A DNA stretch of 64,000 nt from Sphingomonas colocasiae (GTDB lineage Bacteria; Pseudomonadota; Alphaproteobacteria; Sphingomonadales; Sphingomonadaceae). Both the position numbers and the translations under genes were made by a program. Shown piece after piece: positions 32,765 through 43,752 of the stretch (position 1 is the first letter of the stretch; each line of letters begins with the position of its first letter). The notes under the pieces were generated by a model that was not told the origin of the DNA, made no database searches, and was given only the letters and a program-made list of their open reading frames with translations. Where the stretch lies: NCBI RefSeq assembly GCF_019880585.1, contig NZ_JAINVV010000001.1:1-64000 (forward strand), read 5' to 3'.

Positions 32765-33186
32765 GCGTCCTCATCCTCCCTGTCGCCCAGATCCCTCCGG
32801 ATCCGTGCCGTCACCGATCCGATCAGCAATGCCGCGAGCAGCATCGCCACCAGCGCGACCAGGAACGCCGCCCAAGCCGCGCCGATGAAGGGGGAGAGCG
32901 CGAAGACCAGCGCGATCAGCATCAGCGTGACCGAGCCGAAGGCCAGAAGTCCGCCGATCGCGGCGATCACGAGCAGCGAGCGATAGAGATTGACCTTGTG
33001 GATCGCTTCCACGCGGTAGAGCTTGATCTCCGCGCGAACGAAATCCTCCGCGTCGTCGACCAGGCGGCTCAGCAGTTCGCCGATGCTGCCTTCCTCATGC
33101 CTTTTCTCGTCGATCTCCCGCGCTGTGTCGGGATCGGCCGGCGACGGGGGCAGGTGCGGCGTGGTCATATCCGGCGCGTCGTTCAC
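32761..33186 (-). CDS. holin-X / YqjE-like membrane protein
   Basis: The 141-residue protein carries the family signature SIGELLSRLVDDAEDFVRAEIKL as a helix near 33-55. Two long hydrophobic segments follow at about 70-90 and 98-120. YqjE-like proteins pair with ElaB/YqjD-type proteins, and the PF07332 name of phage holin does not imply a phage. It lies 13 bp after the AKP-tailed gene and overlaps the next by 4 bp. Confidence 0.8.
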   Translation of the reverse strand: MNDAPDMTTPHLPPSPADPDTAREIDEKRHEEGSIGELLSRLVDDAEDFVRAEIKLYRVEAIHKVNLYRSLLVIAAIGGLLAFGSVTLMLIALVFALSPFIGAAWAAFLVALVAMLLAALLIGSVTARIRRDLGDREDEDA

Positions 33187-33199
33187 CCCCGTCCGTCCG

Positions 33200-33787
33200 T
33201 CAGGCCTTGCCGTCGCTGTCGGTGCCCGCCTTGATCAGGCGAGTGAGGACGAAACCAACGGCCACCGCCGCGCCAATCGCAACGGCCGGGCTTTTCTTGA
33301 CGAAATCGGTCGCGTCGCGAACCAGTTCGTCGACATCCTTGCCCTTCAGCGTTTCGGCGAAGCCCGAAACCGCGTCCGCCGCCTTGCGGGTATAGTCGCC
33401 ATATTGCGCGCCGACCTTGTCATCGACGGTGCCGGCGGCGTCGCCGATCATCCGCGCGACATTGTCGAGCGCCGATGCCGCGCGCGCCTTGCCTTCGGCC
33501 GCAGCGCCACGTGCGCGGGCCGCCGCCTGATCCTTGAGTGCAGCCGCTTCCTTGCGAACTGCCGACGATGCGTCGTTCGCCGCTGTCTTCAGCTTGCTTT
33601 CCGTCTTGGGCGCAGCCTTCGGTGCCGCTCGGGTCGCGGCCTTCTTCACCGGCGCCGCGCGGCGCGCGACAGGCTTGGCGGTGGCGGGCTTCGTCGCGGC
33701 CGGCTTCGCGGCCTTGGGTTTCGCGGCCGCGGGCTTGCGGGCGGCGGGCTTCTTCGGAGCGGAACCGTTCGGGATCTCGTCAGCCAT
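33200..33787 (-). CDS. ElaB/YqjD-like protein with N-terminal AKP-rich tail
   Basis: The 195-residue protein opens with about 60 residues of Lys/Ala/Pro repeats (KPAARKPAAAKPKAAKPA...). A helical region (NDASSAVRKEAAALKDQAAA) follows, then a C-terminal membrane segment (SPAVAIGAAVAVGFVLTRLI). ElaB/YqjD proteins dimerise and tether ribosomes to the inner membrane through such a C-terminal anchor. The AKP tail is a histone H1-like extra. It is the first gene of the operon. The 178-bp gap to eno is divergent and holds both promoters. Confidence 0.78.
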   Translation of the reverse strand: MADEIPNGSAPKKPAARKPAAAKPKAAKPAATKPATAKPVARRAAPVKKAATRAAPKAAPKTESKLKTAANDASSAVRKEAAALKDQAAARARGAAAEGKARAASALDNVARMIGDAAGTVDDKVGAQYGDYTRKAADAVSGFAETLKGKDVDELVRDATDFVKKSPAVAIGAAVAVGFVLTRLIKAGTDSDGKA

Positions 33788-33872
33788 GGTGCTTTCCTTT
33801 CGAAACTCGATTCACAGCTACAACAATCTCGGTCCTTCGCAAGTTCCGCAACTGGGGACTTTGCGGATATGA

Positions 33873-35237
<1,365 letters not shown>

Positions 35238-35254
35238 TTCGTCGAAGCGGCAAT

Positions 35255-35276
35255 GGGGTGGGCTGGTGCCCACCCC
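35255..35276 (+). terminator. stem-loop after eno
   Basis: GGGGTGGGC (35255-35263) pairs with GCCCACCCC (35268-35276) around TGGT. It lies 18 bp after the eno stop and about 65 bp before ftsB. There is no U-tract. Confidence 0.6.
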
Positions 35277-35309
35277 CATCATGAAATTGTAGCGAGATTG
35301 TGCTTGACC

Positions 35310-35341
35310 CGCAGAATCGCGTGTGATTCAACGATTCTGCG
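35310..35341 (+). promoter_or_regulatory. hairpin abutting the ftsB start codon
   Basis: CGCAGAATCG (35310-35319) pairs perfectly with CGATTCTGCG (35332-35341). The ftsB ATG begins at 35342. A TTGACC at 35304-35309 resembles a -35 box. No Shine-Dalgarno lies between the hairpin and ATG. The mRNA may be leaderless, or the hairpin may control translation. Confidence 0.4.
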
Positions 35342-35653
35342 ATGTCCAAGGCGATTACCTTCCTCTCTCTGCTTCGATCGGCGGCGCCTTCCGCATTGAT
35401 GTTCCTCGTGATCGCCATGTTCGCGGGATATGCGGTGATGGGATCGAACGGCGTGCTGGCCTGGGGCGACTACAAGCGGCAGTTGCAGGAGCGGCGCCTG
35501 GTGCTCGCCAAACTGGAAGCCGAAAAGGCGGTGCTGGCCAATCGCGTCGCCTTGCTCGATCCGCGCCGCGCCAATCCGGACATGGCCGACGAACTGATCC
35601 GCCGCGAACTCGGCCTGGCGCATCCGGACGAGATCATCCTGCCCGTCAAATGA
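35342..35653 (+). CDS. ftsB: septum formation initiator (FtsB/DivIC)
   Basis: FtsB joins FtsL and FtsQ in the divisome. The 103-residue protein has a short cytoplasmic start, one membrane segment (ALMFLVIAMFAGYAVMG) near 18-34 and a coiled coil (YKRQLQERRLVLAKLEAEK) near 44-65. The ELGLAHPDEIILPVK end is typical of the alphaproteobacterial family. Position between eno and pdhA supports the call. No Shine-Dalgarno precedes ATG 35342, which directly follows a 10-bp stem. A later start is possible but would shorten the membrane segment. Confidence 0.9.
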   Translation: MSKAITFLSLLRSAAPSALMFLVIAMFAGYAVMGSNGVLAWGDYKRQLQERRLVLAKLEAEKAVLANRVALLDPRRANPDMADELIRRELGLAHPDEIILPVK

Positions 35654-35751
35654 ATCTTCGGCGCGGATAATCGCGCGCTGGCCGTTGCGGAATCCTTGAA
35701 CGCGCGCCTATAGACCGGCTCACACCGTTCCTCCTTCCCCAGGGTGATGAG

Positions 35752-36813
35752 TTGGCAAGAACATCGACAGCGAAATCCGGCAAGGGCGCGACGAGCGCGC
35801 CGCCGCCGGCCAATCGGGAGCGTCCCGAAGAACCGGCGCGCTACGAGGCGAGCAAGGACGAATTGCTCGAATTCTATCGTGAGATGCTGTTGATCCGCCG
35901 CTTCGAGGAAAAGGCCGGCCAGCTTTACGGCCTGGGCCTGATCGGCGGTTTCTGCCACCTCTATATCGGCCAGGAGGCCGTTGCCGTCGGGCTCCAGTCC
36001 GCGCTCGAAATGGGCAAGGACAGCGTGATCACCGGCTATCGCGATCATGGCCATATGCTCGCCTATGGCATCGATCCCAAGGTGATCATGGCCGAACTCA
36101 CGGGCCGCGAAGCCGGGATCAGCCGCGGCAAGGGCGGTTCGATGCACATGTTCTCGGTCGAGCATAAATTCTATGGCGGCCATGGCATCGTCGGCGCGCA
36201 GGTGTCGCTGGGCACAGGGCTTGCCTTCAAGCACAAATATGCCGGCGATGGCGGCGTCGCCATGGCCTATTTCGGCGATGGCGCCGCCAATCAGGGCCAG
36301 GTCTACGAAAGCTTCAACATGGCCGAGCTGTGGAAGCTGCCGATCATCTTCGTGATCGAGAACAACCAATATGCGATGGGCACCAGCGTCAATCGCTCCT
36401 CGGCGGAAGATCAGCTTTATCGCCGGGGCGAAAGCTTCCGCATTCCCGGCATCCAGGTTGACGGCATGGATGTGCTCGCGGTGCGCGGCGCCGCCGAAAC
36501 CGCCGTCAAATGGGTGCGCGAAGGCAAGGGGCCGGTGCTGCTGGAACTGAAGACCTATCGCTATCGCGGCCATTCCATGTCCGACCCCGCCAAATATCGC
36601 TCGCGCGAGGAAGTACAGGCGGTGCGCGACAAGTCCGATCCCATCGAACACGCCAAGAAGGAACTGGAGGCGCTCGGCATTTCCGAGGATGCGCTGAAGG
36701 ATATCGACAAGGAGATCCGCAAGATCGTGGCGGAGGCGGCGGACTTCGCCGAAACCTCGCCCGAGCCGGAAGCGGCGGAACTCTACACGGACGTGCTGGT
36801 GGATACTTACTGA
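35752..36813 (+). CDS. pdhA: pyruvate dehydrogenase E1 component, alpha subunit
   Basis: PdhA with PdhB decarboxylates pyruvate using thiamine diphosphate. The 353-residue protein starts at TTG 35752 after AGGGTGA. The first 35 residues are a basic linker. The core shows [18 protein letters not shown], the TPP motif [13 protein letters not shown] near 175 and the phosphorylation-loop-like [15 protein letters not shown]. It overlaps pdhB by one base (TGATG). Confidence 0.96.
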   Translation: MARTSTAKSGKGATSAPPPANRERPEEPARYEASKDELLEFYREMLLIRRFEEKAGQLYGLGLIGGFCHLYIGQEAVAVGLQSALEMGKDSVITGYRDHGHMLAYGIDPKVIMAELTGREAGISRGKGGSMHMFSVEHKFYGGHGIVGAQVSLGTGLAFKHKYAGDGGVAMAYFGDGAANQGQVYESFNMAELWKLPIIFVIENNQYAMGTSVNRSSAEDQLYRRGESFRIPGIQVDGMDVLAVRGAAETAVKWVREGKGPVLLELKTYRYRGHSMSDPAKYRSREEVQAVRDKSDPIEHAKKELEALGISEDALKDIDKEIRKIVAEAADFAETSPEPEAAELYTDVLVDTY

Positions 36814-38222
36814 TGGCGATCGAACTCAAGATGCCCGCGCTTTCCCCGACGATGGAGGAAGGCACGCTTGCCAAATGGCTCGTCAAGGAAGGCGATGCCG
36901 TGAAATCGGGCGATATCCTGGCGGAGATCGAAACCGACAAGGCGACGATGGAATTCGAGGCGGTCGACGAAGGCACGATCGCGAAGATCCTCGTGCCGGA
37001 CGGCAGCGAAGGCGTGAAGGTCGGCACCGTGATCGCGATGATCGCGGGCGAGGGCGAGGATGCATCGGCGCCGGCCGCCGAGGCCGCGCCGGCACCGGCC
37101 GCGTCGCCTGAACCGGCTGCCGCGGAACCTGTCGGCAGCGAAGGCGAGGAAAAGCCCAAAAAGGCCGAATCCGGCACATCCAAGCTTGCGGGCGAGGTTC
37201 GTGCCAGCGTGTCCGATCCGGACATTCCGGCAGGCACCGAAATGGTCAAGACCACGGTGCGCGAAGCGCTGCGCGACGCAATGGCCGAGGAGATGCGCGC
37301 CGACGATCGCATCTTCGTGATGGGCGAGGAAGTCGCCGAATATCAGGGCGCCTACAAGGTCACTCAGGGACTGCTGGAGGAGTTCGGCGCACGGCGCGTC
37401 ATCGATACGCCGATCACCGAATATGGCTTCGCGGGTGTCGGCACGGGCGCGGCGATGGCCGGCCTCAAGCCGATCGTCGAGTTCATGACCTTCAATTTCG
37501 CGATGCAGGCGATCGATCACATCATCAATTCCGCCGCCAAGACCAATTACATGTCGGGCGGCCAGATGCGCTGCCCGATCGTGTTCCGCGGCCCGAACGG
37601 TGCAGCATCGCGCGTCGCCGCGCAGCACAGCCAGAATTACGGCCCCTGGTATGCGGCGATCCCCGGTTTGATCGTGATCGCGCCCTATGACGCGGCAGAT
37701 GCGAAGGGTCTGCTCAAGGCGGCGATCCGCTCGGAGGATCCCGTTGTCTTCCTCGAGAACGAACTGCTCTATGGTCGCAGCTTCGAGGTGCCAAAGCTCG
37801 ACGATTATGTTTTGCCGATCGGCAAGGCGCGCGTCGTGCGTGAAGGCAAGGATGTGACGCTGGTCAGCTATTCGATCGGCGTTGGCGTTGCGCTGGAAGC
37901 GGCGGAGACGCTGGCGGGCGAGGGGATCGACGCGGAAGTGATCGATCTGCGCACGCTCCGGCCGCTCGACACCGCCACGGTGCTCGCCAGCCTGAAGAAG
38001 ACCAACCGCATGGTGGTGGTGGAGGAAGGCTGGCCGGTCTGCTCGATCTCCAGCGAGATCATCGCGGTGGCGATGGAACAGGGCTTCGACGATCTCGATG
38101 CGCCAGTGCTGCGCGTCACCAACGAGGATGTGCCGCTGCCCTATGCAGCCAACCTGGAGAAGCTGGCGCTGGTGGACGCGGGACGGGTGGTGAAGGCGGC
38201 GAAGCAGGTCTGTTACCGCTGA
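36813..38222 (+). CDS. pdhB: pyruvate dehydrogenase E1 beta subunit with lipoyl domain
   Basis: The 469-residue protein is an alphaproteobacterial form in which E1-beta carries its own N-terminal lipoyl domain (residues 1-80, lipoyl-lysine in [10 protein letters not shown]). An Ala/Pro linker (about 82-125) connects it to the E1-beta core, with [15 protein letters not shown] near 170 and the C-terminal transketolase fold. The ATG at 36813 shares its first base with the pdhA stop. The E2 gene is not in the window. A 16-bp stem-loop begins inside the stop codon. Confidence 0.96.
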   Translation: MAIELKMPALSPTMEEGTLAKWLVKEGDAVKSGDILAEIETDKATMEFEAVDEGTIAKILVPDGSEGVKVGTVIAMIAGEGEDASAPAAEAAPAPAASPEPAAAEPVGSEGEEKPKKAESGTSKLAGEVRASVSDPDIPAGTEMVKTTVREALRDAMAEEMRADDRIFVMGEEVAEYQGAYKVTQGLLEEFGARRVIDTPITEYGFAGVGTGAAMAGLKPIVEFMTFNFAMQAIDHIINSAAKTNYMSGGQMRCPIVFRGPNGAASRVAAQHSQNYGPWYAAIPGLIVIAPYDAADAKGLLKAAIRSEDPVVFLENELLYGRSFEVPKLDDYVLPIGKARVVREGKDVTLVSYSIGVGVALEAAETLAGEGIDAEVIDLRTLRPLDTATVLASLKKTNRMVVVEEGWPVCSISSEIIAVAMEQGFDDLDAPVLRVTNEDVPLPYAANLEKLALVDAGRVVKAAKQVCYR

Positions 38223-38275
38223 GTCCGTTTGAGAAAGCGCACAGAAGCGCCTTCCGGGGCCTTTCAAACGGGCTC
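38221..38275. terminator. long stem-loop after pdhB
   Basis: GAGTCCGTTTGA pairs with TCAAACGGGCTC over 12 bp (one GU). After a bulged G the stem continues with AAAG/CTTT. It begins in the pdhB stop and ends 5 bp before the stop of the converging TadE gene. Confidence 0.7.
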
Positions 38276-38280
38276 CGGGA

Positions 38281-38940
38281 TCAGGTTGCGCTATATGTTC
38301 CGCAGGTCGCCTTCTGGCTGCCTGACAGGTTCGATCCGTTCTGGATCGTTCCGTCGGGACGGTCACGCACGAGATAGGCTGACGAATAGCTGATCGTTCG
38401 CGCGGCGAAGAAATATTTCCCGATGACCGGCGTGTAGTCGTACTGGATTTCGACGAACACCACCGGGTCACCAGGCTTTGCCTGAATGCGGCGGGTGCCC
38501 GAGCCGATTGCTTCCGTCAGTACCTGGCCCTCGGTTCCGTAGCTCGACGTGACCTGTTTGAGGCCCTTGCAGCGCTGCCAGATGATCTTCTGGTCGGTTG
38601 TGTTGTTCGTCGTGGCATCGTTGTCCTCGACCTCGGACAGGATGACACGGCCATTCTGCATCAGGTTGATGGAACTGCCGCCAAGCCGGGTGCCGATGAA
38701 GATCTCATTGATGTCGACTTCGTCGATGCGATTGCGCACGCGCGCCGCATTGTCCGCCGTCATATGCGCCAATTGGCTGAGCCGTGTGTGGACGATCGCC
38801 ATATTGGCCAGTTCGCCCCCTCCCAGGAACAGCACCAGGACGGGTGGCATGGTATAGGCGAACTCGATATAGGCGGCCGCCCTGCGCTCACGCAGCAGCC
38901 CGCCGATGAACGCACCCGCGGATTTGAGGAACGATCTCAT
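38281..38940 (-). CDS. TadE-family pilus assembly protein
   Basis: I chose ATG 38940 (219 residues), because the 33 residues upstream are not family-like. The N-terminus has the pseudopilin pattern: basic residues, then AAAYIEFAYTMPPVLVLFLG with the glutamate at position 5 of the hydrophobic stretch. The mature part is a periplasmic domain with two Cys (QRCKGL and KATCGTY). TadE/TadF pseudopilins help build Flp pili. Its ATG overlaps the upstream gene's stop (ATGA). The other tad genes are not in the window. Confidence 0.8.
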   Translation of the reverse strand: MRSFLKSAGAFIGGLLRERRAAAYIEFAYTMPPVLVLFLGGGELANMAIVHTRLSQLAHMTADNAARVRNRIDEVDINEIFIGTRLGGSSINLMQNGRVILSEVEDNDATTNNTTDQKIIWQRCKGLKQVTSSYGTEGQVLTEAIGSGTRRIQAKPGDPVVFVEIQYDYTPVIGKYFFAARTISYSSAYLVRDRPDGTIQNGSNLSGSQKATCGTYSAT

Positions 38941-39527
38941 GTCTTGCACACCTTCGGCGGATCGATAACGCCTGCATAGGGCTCGTTCTGCAGTGAGGTC
39001 GAGCGCGTGATCGTCGCGACATTTCCCCACCCGAGCCATTTGGTGATCGGGGTGATCCGGTTATATTTCATCGTCACCGTATAATTGACGACGTCTTCCG
39101 CGCCGCCCAGGCCGCTGCCTCCCTGCTGCGAATCGTAGAGCCCGTTCTTATTTGCGTCGATCCAGCAATCTCCCACATTGATGGTGCCGATCGGGGCGGT
39201 GTCCGTGACGATTTTCTCGGGATTTCCCACGCCAGTGAAATCGCGATAGCTGACGGCGGCGATCTCGATGTTGTTGGCGCTCGTGATCGAGGCGAGGCTG
39301 GTGCGGACGAATGTGTCGATCGTCGTCTGGTTCGCATCTTCAAGCGATGCACGGCGCGATGCCTGATGGACGGTACCTTGCAAAACAGCGGTCGCATAGA
39401 GCTGATAGGCGACATCGAGCGCGCCCATCAACAAGATGAGCATCGGGGCCAGCAGGATCGCGAACTCGACGGCGGTCGCGCCTCTGCGGTCCCGCCATAA
39501 GCGGACAAGGCTGAAGTTCCGGATCAC
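38937..39527 (-). CDS. TadE-family pseudopilin, second copy
   Basis: Start GTG 39527 overlaps the TadG stop (GTGA) and gives 196 residues. RDRRGATAVEFAILLAPMLI is the TadE signature, with Glu at the fifth position of the hydrophobic helix. The rest is periplasmic, with an Asp/Asn-rich stretch (CWIDANKNGLYDSQQGG) that could bind calcium. It is the middle gene of three overlapping minus-strand genes. Confidence in family is good; precise TadE versus TadF is not. Confidence 0.8.
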   Translation of the reverse strand: MIRNFSLVRLWRDRRGATAVEFAILLAPMLILLMGALDVAYQLYATAVLQGTVHQASRRASLEDANQTTIDTFVRTSLASITSANNIEIAAVSYRDFTGVGNPEKIVTDTAPIGTINVGDCWIDANKNGLYDSQQGGSGLGGAEDVVNYTVTMKYNRITPITKWLGWGNVATITRSTSLQNEPYAGVIDPPKVCKT

Positions 39528-41086
39528 CGGCCCAGCCTCAGATTGCCGACCTTGTCCGAAATCCGCTTGAAGGCCGCGGTCAGGTCGGTCGAGTTGCCGA
39601 CCGTGATCGCCTGGCTCGTCGTGGTCGCGCAATTCTGCATCGCACTGGAAATCGTCGATCCGCTGGGTAGGATCGCCACCACCCAGATGTCGATGCCGAG
39701 TTCTTTCGCGCGGCTGCACATCAGCGTGAAGCGGCGTTCGTGGATCGCCTCGAGCTGCGACTCGGTGGCGTTTTTCGAGGCGGTCCGTCCGGCGGATTTC
39801 GGAACGCTGTAGGCCGTATAATAATCGGTTGCGACGTCCATATATCCGTCGGTCATGAAGACGATTGTCTTGGCGACCTTGACGTTGTTGTAGATCGTCG
39901 GATTGTCGGCACCGAACACGCCGGTCGACGCGATCATGCGCGTTCCCCAGATGATGCCGGAATCGTGATGGGTGCGCCCTATGCCGGTGGTGAGCGTGTT
40001 GACATGTGTGTCGAACCCGTCCTGGGTCGGCCATTCCTGCAGCGCCTTGGCCGGTTTTGGGCAAGCATTCGCGGTCGAAGATGAGCCTTCCGATTGCTCC
40101 TGCGTCGGATCGGCGGGCCCCCAGCGTGTCGCGTCGCTGGTCGGCAAGGTCGCGATATCGAGATCATAGGCATCGCTGGGGATGGTGGTGCTCGATGCCG
40201 TCAGCGCCGTTGTCGTCGACCGTTCTTCGATACACCCAGTCCAGGTCGAGTTGAACCAGTTCGAGTCATGATTGTAGGCGCTCTTCAGTGTGCCGGCGCT
40301 ATTATAGTAGGGATAGGGGTTCCGGATATAGTCGGTACTCTTTGCGTAGAGCAGTTTTCCGACATTGACGTTCTGGGAATATTGAACGAATCCGATTCTC
40401 AAGCGAAGACTTTTCACTGTAAGAGCATCGCGTGCAGGAATAAGGTCCGTGTAGAGTTTCTTGATCGCGGTCCTCATGTTCGACATTTTCGAATTGCTGG
40501 CTTCGCTGGATGCCGAGCAACTGATATCGGCGCCAATGGCGCAATTCATCGAACCGGTCGTATCCAGGACGAACATGACATCGGTGTTGACGTAATATTC
40601 CTCCGCCTCACAGCTTACATTGACACGAATGTCCCTGACGTTGACGATCTTCAATATGGTGGTGGGAACGCTTGTCGAGGCATCGATCTGGAGCTGATTG
40701 TCCGATGTCTTGCTCGCGAATACGCGGTTTGCGGCGGAACTGCTGTCCTGGGTGATCTGGGCGGAACCCATCGTTCCGTTCGGGAAATTGTAGAAGAAGA
40801 AGCGATAGGCTTCATCCTTGTCTTCGGTGGCAAGGACATTGCCGGACATCGATTTGCGCCCGGCCAGCGCGCCGGCGTCGCAGGCCTGCTGCATGCGGCT
40901 TTGAACAAGATAGGCGCGGCTCAGATCGACGGCGCCGCCGATCATGCCCGCGATCGGGACAAGCGCGCCGGCCATGAGCAGCATGGTATTGCCAGCCTTG
41001 TCACGTGCCAGGCGCGACAGAAAGCCGCGCGCGGAGCGCAAATCCATTGTCCCACGACCCTTTGACATTCCCGCCCCACCCATCAA
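39524..41086 (-). CDS. TadG-like protein with VWA domain
   Basis: The 520-residue protein has an N-terminal Tad-type helix (AGNTMLLMAGALVPIAGMIG near 31-50, with QQACDAGALAG following). A VWA fold begins at VMFVLDTTGSMN near 168. The body is rich in Ser, Thr, Asn and Cys. TadG proteins are surface or periplasmic parts of Flp pilus systems. It is the first gene of the trio. Codon use is less GC-rich than in neighbouring genes. The first ATG is uncertain; ATG seven codons in is equally plausible. Confidence 0.8.
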   Translation of the reverse strand: MMGGAGMSKGRGTMDLRSARGFLSRLARDKAGNTMLLMAGALVPIAGMIGGAVDLSRAYLVQSRMQQACDAGALAGRKSMSGNVLATEDKDEAYRFFFYNFPNGTMGSAQITQDSSSAANRVFASKTSDNQLQIDASTSVPTTILKIVNVRDIRVNVSCEAEEYYVNTDVMFVLDTTGSMNCAIGADISCSASSEASNSKMSNMRTAIKKLYTDLIPARDALTVKSLRLRIGFVQYSQNVNVGKLLYAKSTDYIRNPYPYYNSAGTLKSAYNHDSNWFNSTWTGCIEERSTTTALTASSTTIPSDAYDLDIATLPTSDATRWGPADPTQEQSEGSSSTANACPKPAKALQEWPTQDGFDTHVNTLTTGIGRTHHDSGIIWGTRMIASTGVFGADNPTIYNNVKVAKTIVFMTDGYMDVATDYYTAYSVPKSAGRTASKNATESQLEAIHERRFTLMCSRAKELGIDIWVVAILPSGSTISSAMQNCATTTSQAITVGNSTDLTAAFKRISDKVGNLRLGR

Positions 41087-41193
41087 TCAGCACCTCGCCG
41101 GTTCCCACTGGCGCGATCGAAATCGGAGCAGATTTAAGGCCAAATGATTAAACAACCCTTATGTGGCGGGAGTCCCCGGGGCATGGAGAGCGT

Positions 41194-41832
41194 GTGGAAC
41201 TGAGTCTGGCCTTGCACTATGCACCCGCCTCCGCGCGGGATGATCTTACGCTCCTCTTCGCGCTCGACGCGAAGCTGGCGGATATCCTGCGGACCACGCG
41301 CGAGCCGCTGATCGGCGAGATGCGACTGGTCTGGTGGCGCGACGCGCTTATGGACCTGCGCGCCGGCGATGCGCCGGCGGAGCCGCTCCTGCGGGATCTG
41401 GCGGTGAGCAGGCTTGCGCCGGAGCTTATGGCGGGCATGGCCGAGGGATGGGCCGAATTGCTGGTTCCCTTTCCAATCGAGGATCATGCGCTTGTCGCCT
41501 TCGCCGCGGGGCGGGGCGGGGCTCTGTTTCGAGCTGGGGGCGGCAGACTGGGTATCGAAGATCTCGACGCACTGGACATGGCGGGGCGGGGCTGGGCGTT
41601 GACCGATTTCGCCTTTCACTGCTCGGACGCGGAGACCAGCCGGCGTGCGCTGGCGCTGGCGCGGCCGTTGCTCGATACGGCGTTTGCGGTGCGCTGGCCG
41701 AAGGCGGTGCGGTCTTTGGGCATGATCGCAACGCTTGCTCGGCGTGACGCACAGCCCGGCCTGCCGCCGGCCAGGCCGGGCTCTCCCGCACGTCAGATCG
41801 CGATGTTGCGCCACCGGCTGACTGGCCGCTGA
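41194..41832 (+). CDS. squalene/phytoene synthase-like protein
   Basis: I chose GTG 41194 after GGAGAG, giving 212 residues; ATG 41161 is possible. LRTTREPLIGEMRLVWWRDA near 37-56 is the pattern of the phytoene-synthase-like family related to NDUFAF6, a complex I assembly factor. The Asp-rich motifs (DxxxD) that bind isoprenyl diphosphates are absent, so isoprenoid synthesis is unlikely. It is divergent from the TadG gene. An assembly-factor role is inference. Confidence 0.7.
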   Translation: MELSLALHYAPASARDDLTLLFALDAKLADILRTTREPLIGEMRLVWWRDALMDLRAGDAPAEPLLRDLAVSRLAPELMAGMAEGWAELLVPFPIEDHALVAFAAGRGGALFRAGGGRLGIEDLDALDMAGRGWALTDFAFHCSDAETSRRALALARPLLDTAFAVRWPKAVRSLGMIATLARRDAQPGLPPARPGSPARQIAMLRHRLTGR

Positions 41833-41892
41833 GGCCTTGCGCGGCGGCGGCGGCGGGTTAGCATATCTCCCTGGCGAAACGGGGAGAGCGGG

Positions 41893-42366
41893 ATGGAACG
41901 GTTCCTGGCGGGGGTGGCTGCGGCGGTGCTGCTGATGGGGGCCGGATTCCTGCTATGGCGGGGATGGCAGCAGAATGATCTGCCGCCGCCGCCCAAGCTC
42001 GCGGCCCGGGGGCTCGATCTGCCAATTCTGGGCGATGCGATGGCGCAACCGCCTGCCGCCACCGAAAAGACGCGCGAGGAAAAGCGGTTCAACCGCTACG
42101 ACAAGGACAAGAACGAGGAGATCGCGGCCGAGGAATATTTCGCAAGCCGGCGCAAGGCATTCGCGAAGCTCGATGTCGATCGCGACGGACGACTGTCCTT
42201 CGACGAATGGTCGATCAAGACGCGCGAGAAATTCGCCAAGGCCGATGCCGATCGTTCGGGCAAGCTCAACCGAACCGAATTCGCGACGACCGCGGTCGTG
42301 CGGAAGGTCAAGCCGAAGCCGGATTGCCCGCCGGCTCGGCCTGTTCCGGAGGAAGAGGAGAGCTGA
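41893..42366 (+). CDS. EF-hand protein with membrane anchor
   Basis: The 157-residue protein has an N-terminal hydrophobic helix ([20 protein letters not shown]) that may be an uncleaved anchor. Three EF-hand loops follow, starting at Asp70, Asp94 and Asp118. [12 protein letters not shown] and [12 protein letters not shown] fit the calcium consensus, and the first ([12 protein letters not shown]) is less canonical. The C-terminus is Pro- and Glu-rich. The 3' end overlaps trmFO by 59 bp on the opposite strand. Confidence 0.85.
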   Translation: MERFLAGVAAAVLLMGAGFLLWRGWQQNDLPPPPKLAARGLDLPILGDAMAQPPAATEKTREEKRFNRYDKDKNEEIAAEEYFASRRKAFAKLDVDRDGRLSFDEWSIKTREKFAKADADRSGKLNRTEFATTAVVRKVKPKPDCPPARPVPEEEES

Positions 42367-43705
42367 CGGTCTCCGCACCGATCCACTCGGCCAGCGCGGC
42401 GCGCGCGCGATCCGTGTAGAGCAGCTTTCGATCCGCCTTCTTCGTCTTTCGTTCCAGCGCCAGCGGCGGAAACAGCCCGAAATTGACGTTCATCGGCTGA
42501 TAGTCGTCGATCGCCGCGCCACCGGTGATGTGGCCGAGCAGGGCGCCGAGCGCGGTGGTTGCCGGCGGCGGGGCGAGCGTGGCGCCCGATAGCTCCGCGG
42601 CCGCGAACCGGCCCGCCAGCAGGCCGACCGCCGAGGATTCGACATAGCCTTCGCAGCCGGTGATCTGTCCGGCGAAGCGGATATGCGGCGCGCTCTTCAG
42701 CCGCAATTCGCCGTCGAGCAGCCTGGGCGACTGGATGAAGGTGTTGCGATGAAGCCCGCCGAGCCGCGCGAACTCCGCTTTTTCAAGGCCGGGGATCGTG
42801 CGGAACAGCCGCACCTGTTCGGCATGTTTGAGCTTGGTCTGGAAACCGACCATGTTCCACAGGGTGCCCAGCGCATTGTCCTGCCGGAGCTGGACCACCG
42901 CCCAGGGCCAGCGGCCGGTGCGGGGATCGTCGAGCCCGACGGGTTTCATCGGGCCGAAGCGCAGCGTGTCGAGTCCGCGCTCCGCCATCACCTCGATCGG
43001 CATGCAGCCCTCGAAATAGGGCGTGTCCTTTTCCCATTCCTTGAATTCGGTCTTTTCGCCGTCGAGCAGGCCCTGGTGGAAGGCGAGATACTGCTCCTTG
43101 GTCATCGGGCAGTTGATATAATCCTTGCCGTCGCCGTCGGGGCCGACCTTGTCCCAGCGGCTGGCCATCCAGCAGATGTCCATGTCGATGCTGTCGCGAT
43201 GGACGATGGGCGCGATCGCGTCGAAAAAGGCGAGCGCATCCGCGCCGGTCTCGACGCCGATGCTTTCGGCCAGGCGCGCGGCGGTGAGCGGACCGGTGGC
43301 GACGATCACCGGGCCGGCGGTCGGCAGCGCATCGATCCGTTCGCGTACGATCTCGATATTCGGATGCGTCTCCAGCGCGGCGGTGACGCCCGCGGAGAAG
43401 CCGTCGCGATCGACCGCGAGCGCGGAGCCTGCAGGCACTTTGTGGATATCGGCCTGCGCCATGGTCAGCGATCCGAGCGCGCGCATTTCGGCATGGAGCA
43501 GCCCGACCGCGTTGCTCGATGCGTCGTCGGAGCGGAAGCTGTTCGAACAGACGAGTTCGGCGAGCCCGTCGGTCTGGTGCGCCGGCGTCATCTCGCCGCC
43601 GCCGCGCATCTCGGAAAGCCGAACTTTCACGCCGGCATTGGCGAGCTGCCATGCCGCCTCGGAACCGGCCAGGCCGCCGCCTATGATGTGGATCTGGTAA
43701 GTCAT
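42308..43705 (-). CDS. trmFO: methylene-THF tRNA (uracil-54) methyltransferase
   Basis: TrmFO forms ribothymidine at tRNA position 54 using methylene-tetrahydrofolate and FADH2. I start at ATG 43705 (465 residues). [18 protein letters not shown] near residue 4 is the FAD-binding motif and [20 protein letters not shown] near 55 contains the catalytic-region cysteine. Its last 59 bp lie antisense to the EF-hand gene. It is divergent from DUF488. Confidence 0.96.
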   Translation of the reverse strand: MTYQIHIIGGGLAGSEAAWQLANAGVKVRLSEMRGGGEMTPAHQTDGLAELVCSNSFRSDDASSNAVGLLHAEMRALGSLTMAQADIHKVPAGSALAVDRDGFSAGVTAALETHPNIEIVRERIDALPTAGPVIVATGPLTAARLAESIGVETGADALAFFDAIAPIVHRDSIDMDICWMASRWDKVGPDGDGKDYINCPMTKEQYLAFHQGLLDGEKTEFKEWEKDTPYFEGCMPIEVMAERGLDTLRFGPMKPVGLDDPRTGRWPWAVVQLRQDNALGTLWNMVGFQTKLKHAEQVRLFRTIPGLEKAEFARLGGLHRNTFIQSPRLLDGELRLKSAPHIRFAGQITGCEGYVESSAVGLLAGRFAAAELSGATLAPPPATTALGALLGHITGGAAIDDYQPMNVNFGLFPPLALERKTKKADRKLLYTDRARAALAEWIGAETVSSPLPPEQAEPAGNPASA

Positions 43706-43752
43706 CGACTGGCCTCTAGGGCAGGGCATGCGTCTTTGCTATGCTCGCGACC

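Noticed and set aside
32761-33186. Phage holin reading of the PF07332-type gene
   Set aside because: The holin-X name is historical; there is no lysis cassette or phage gene nearby, and the neighbours are ElaB- and DUF3618-like.
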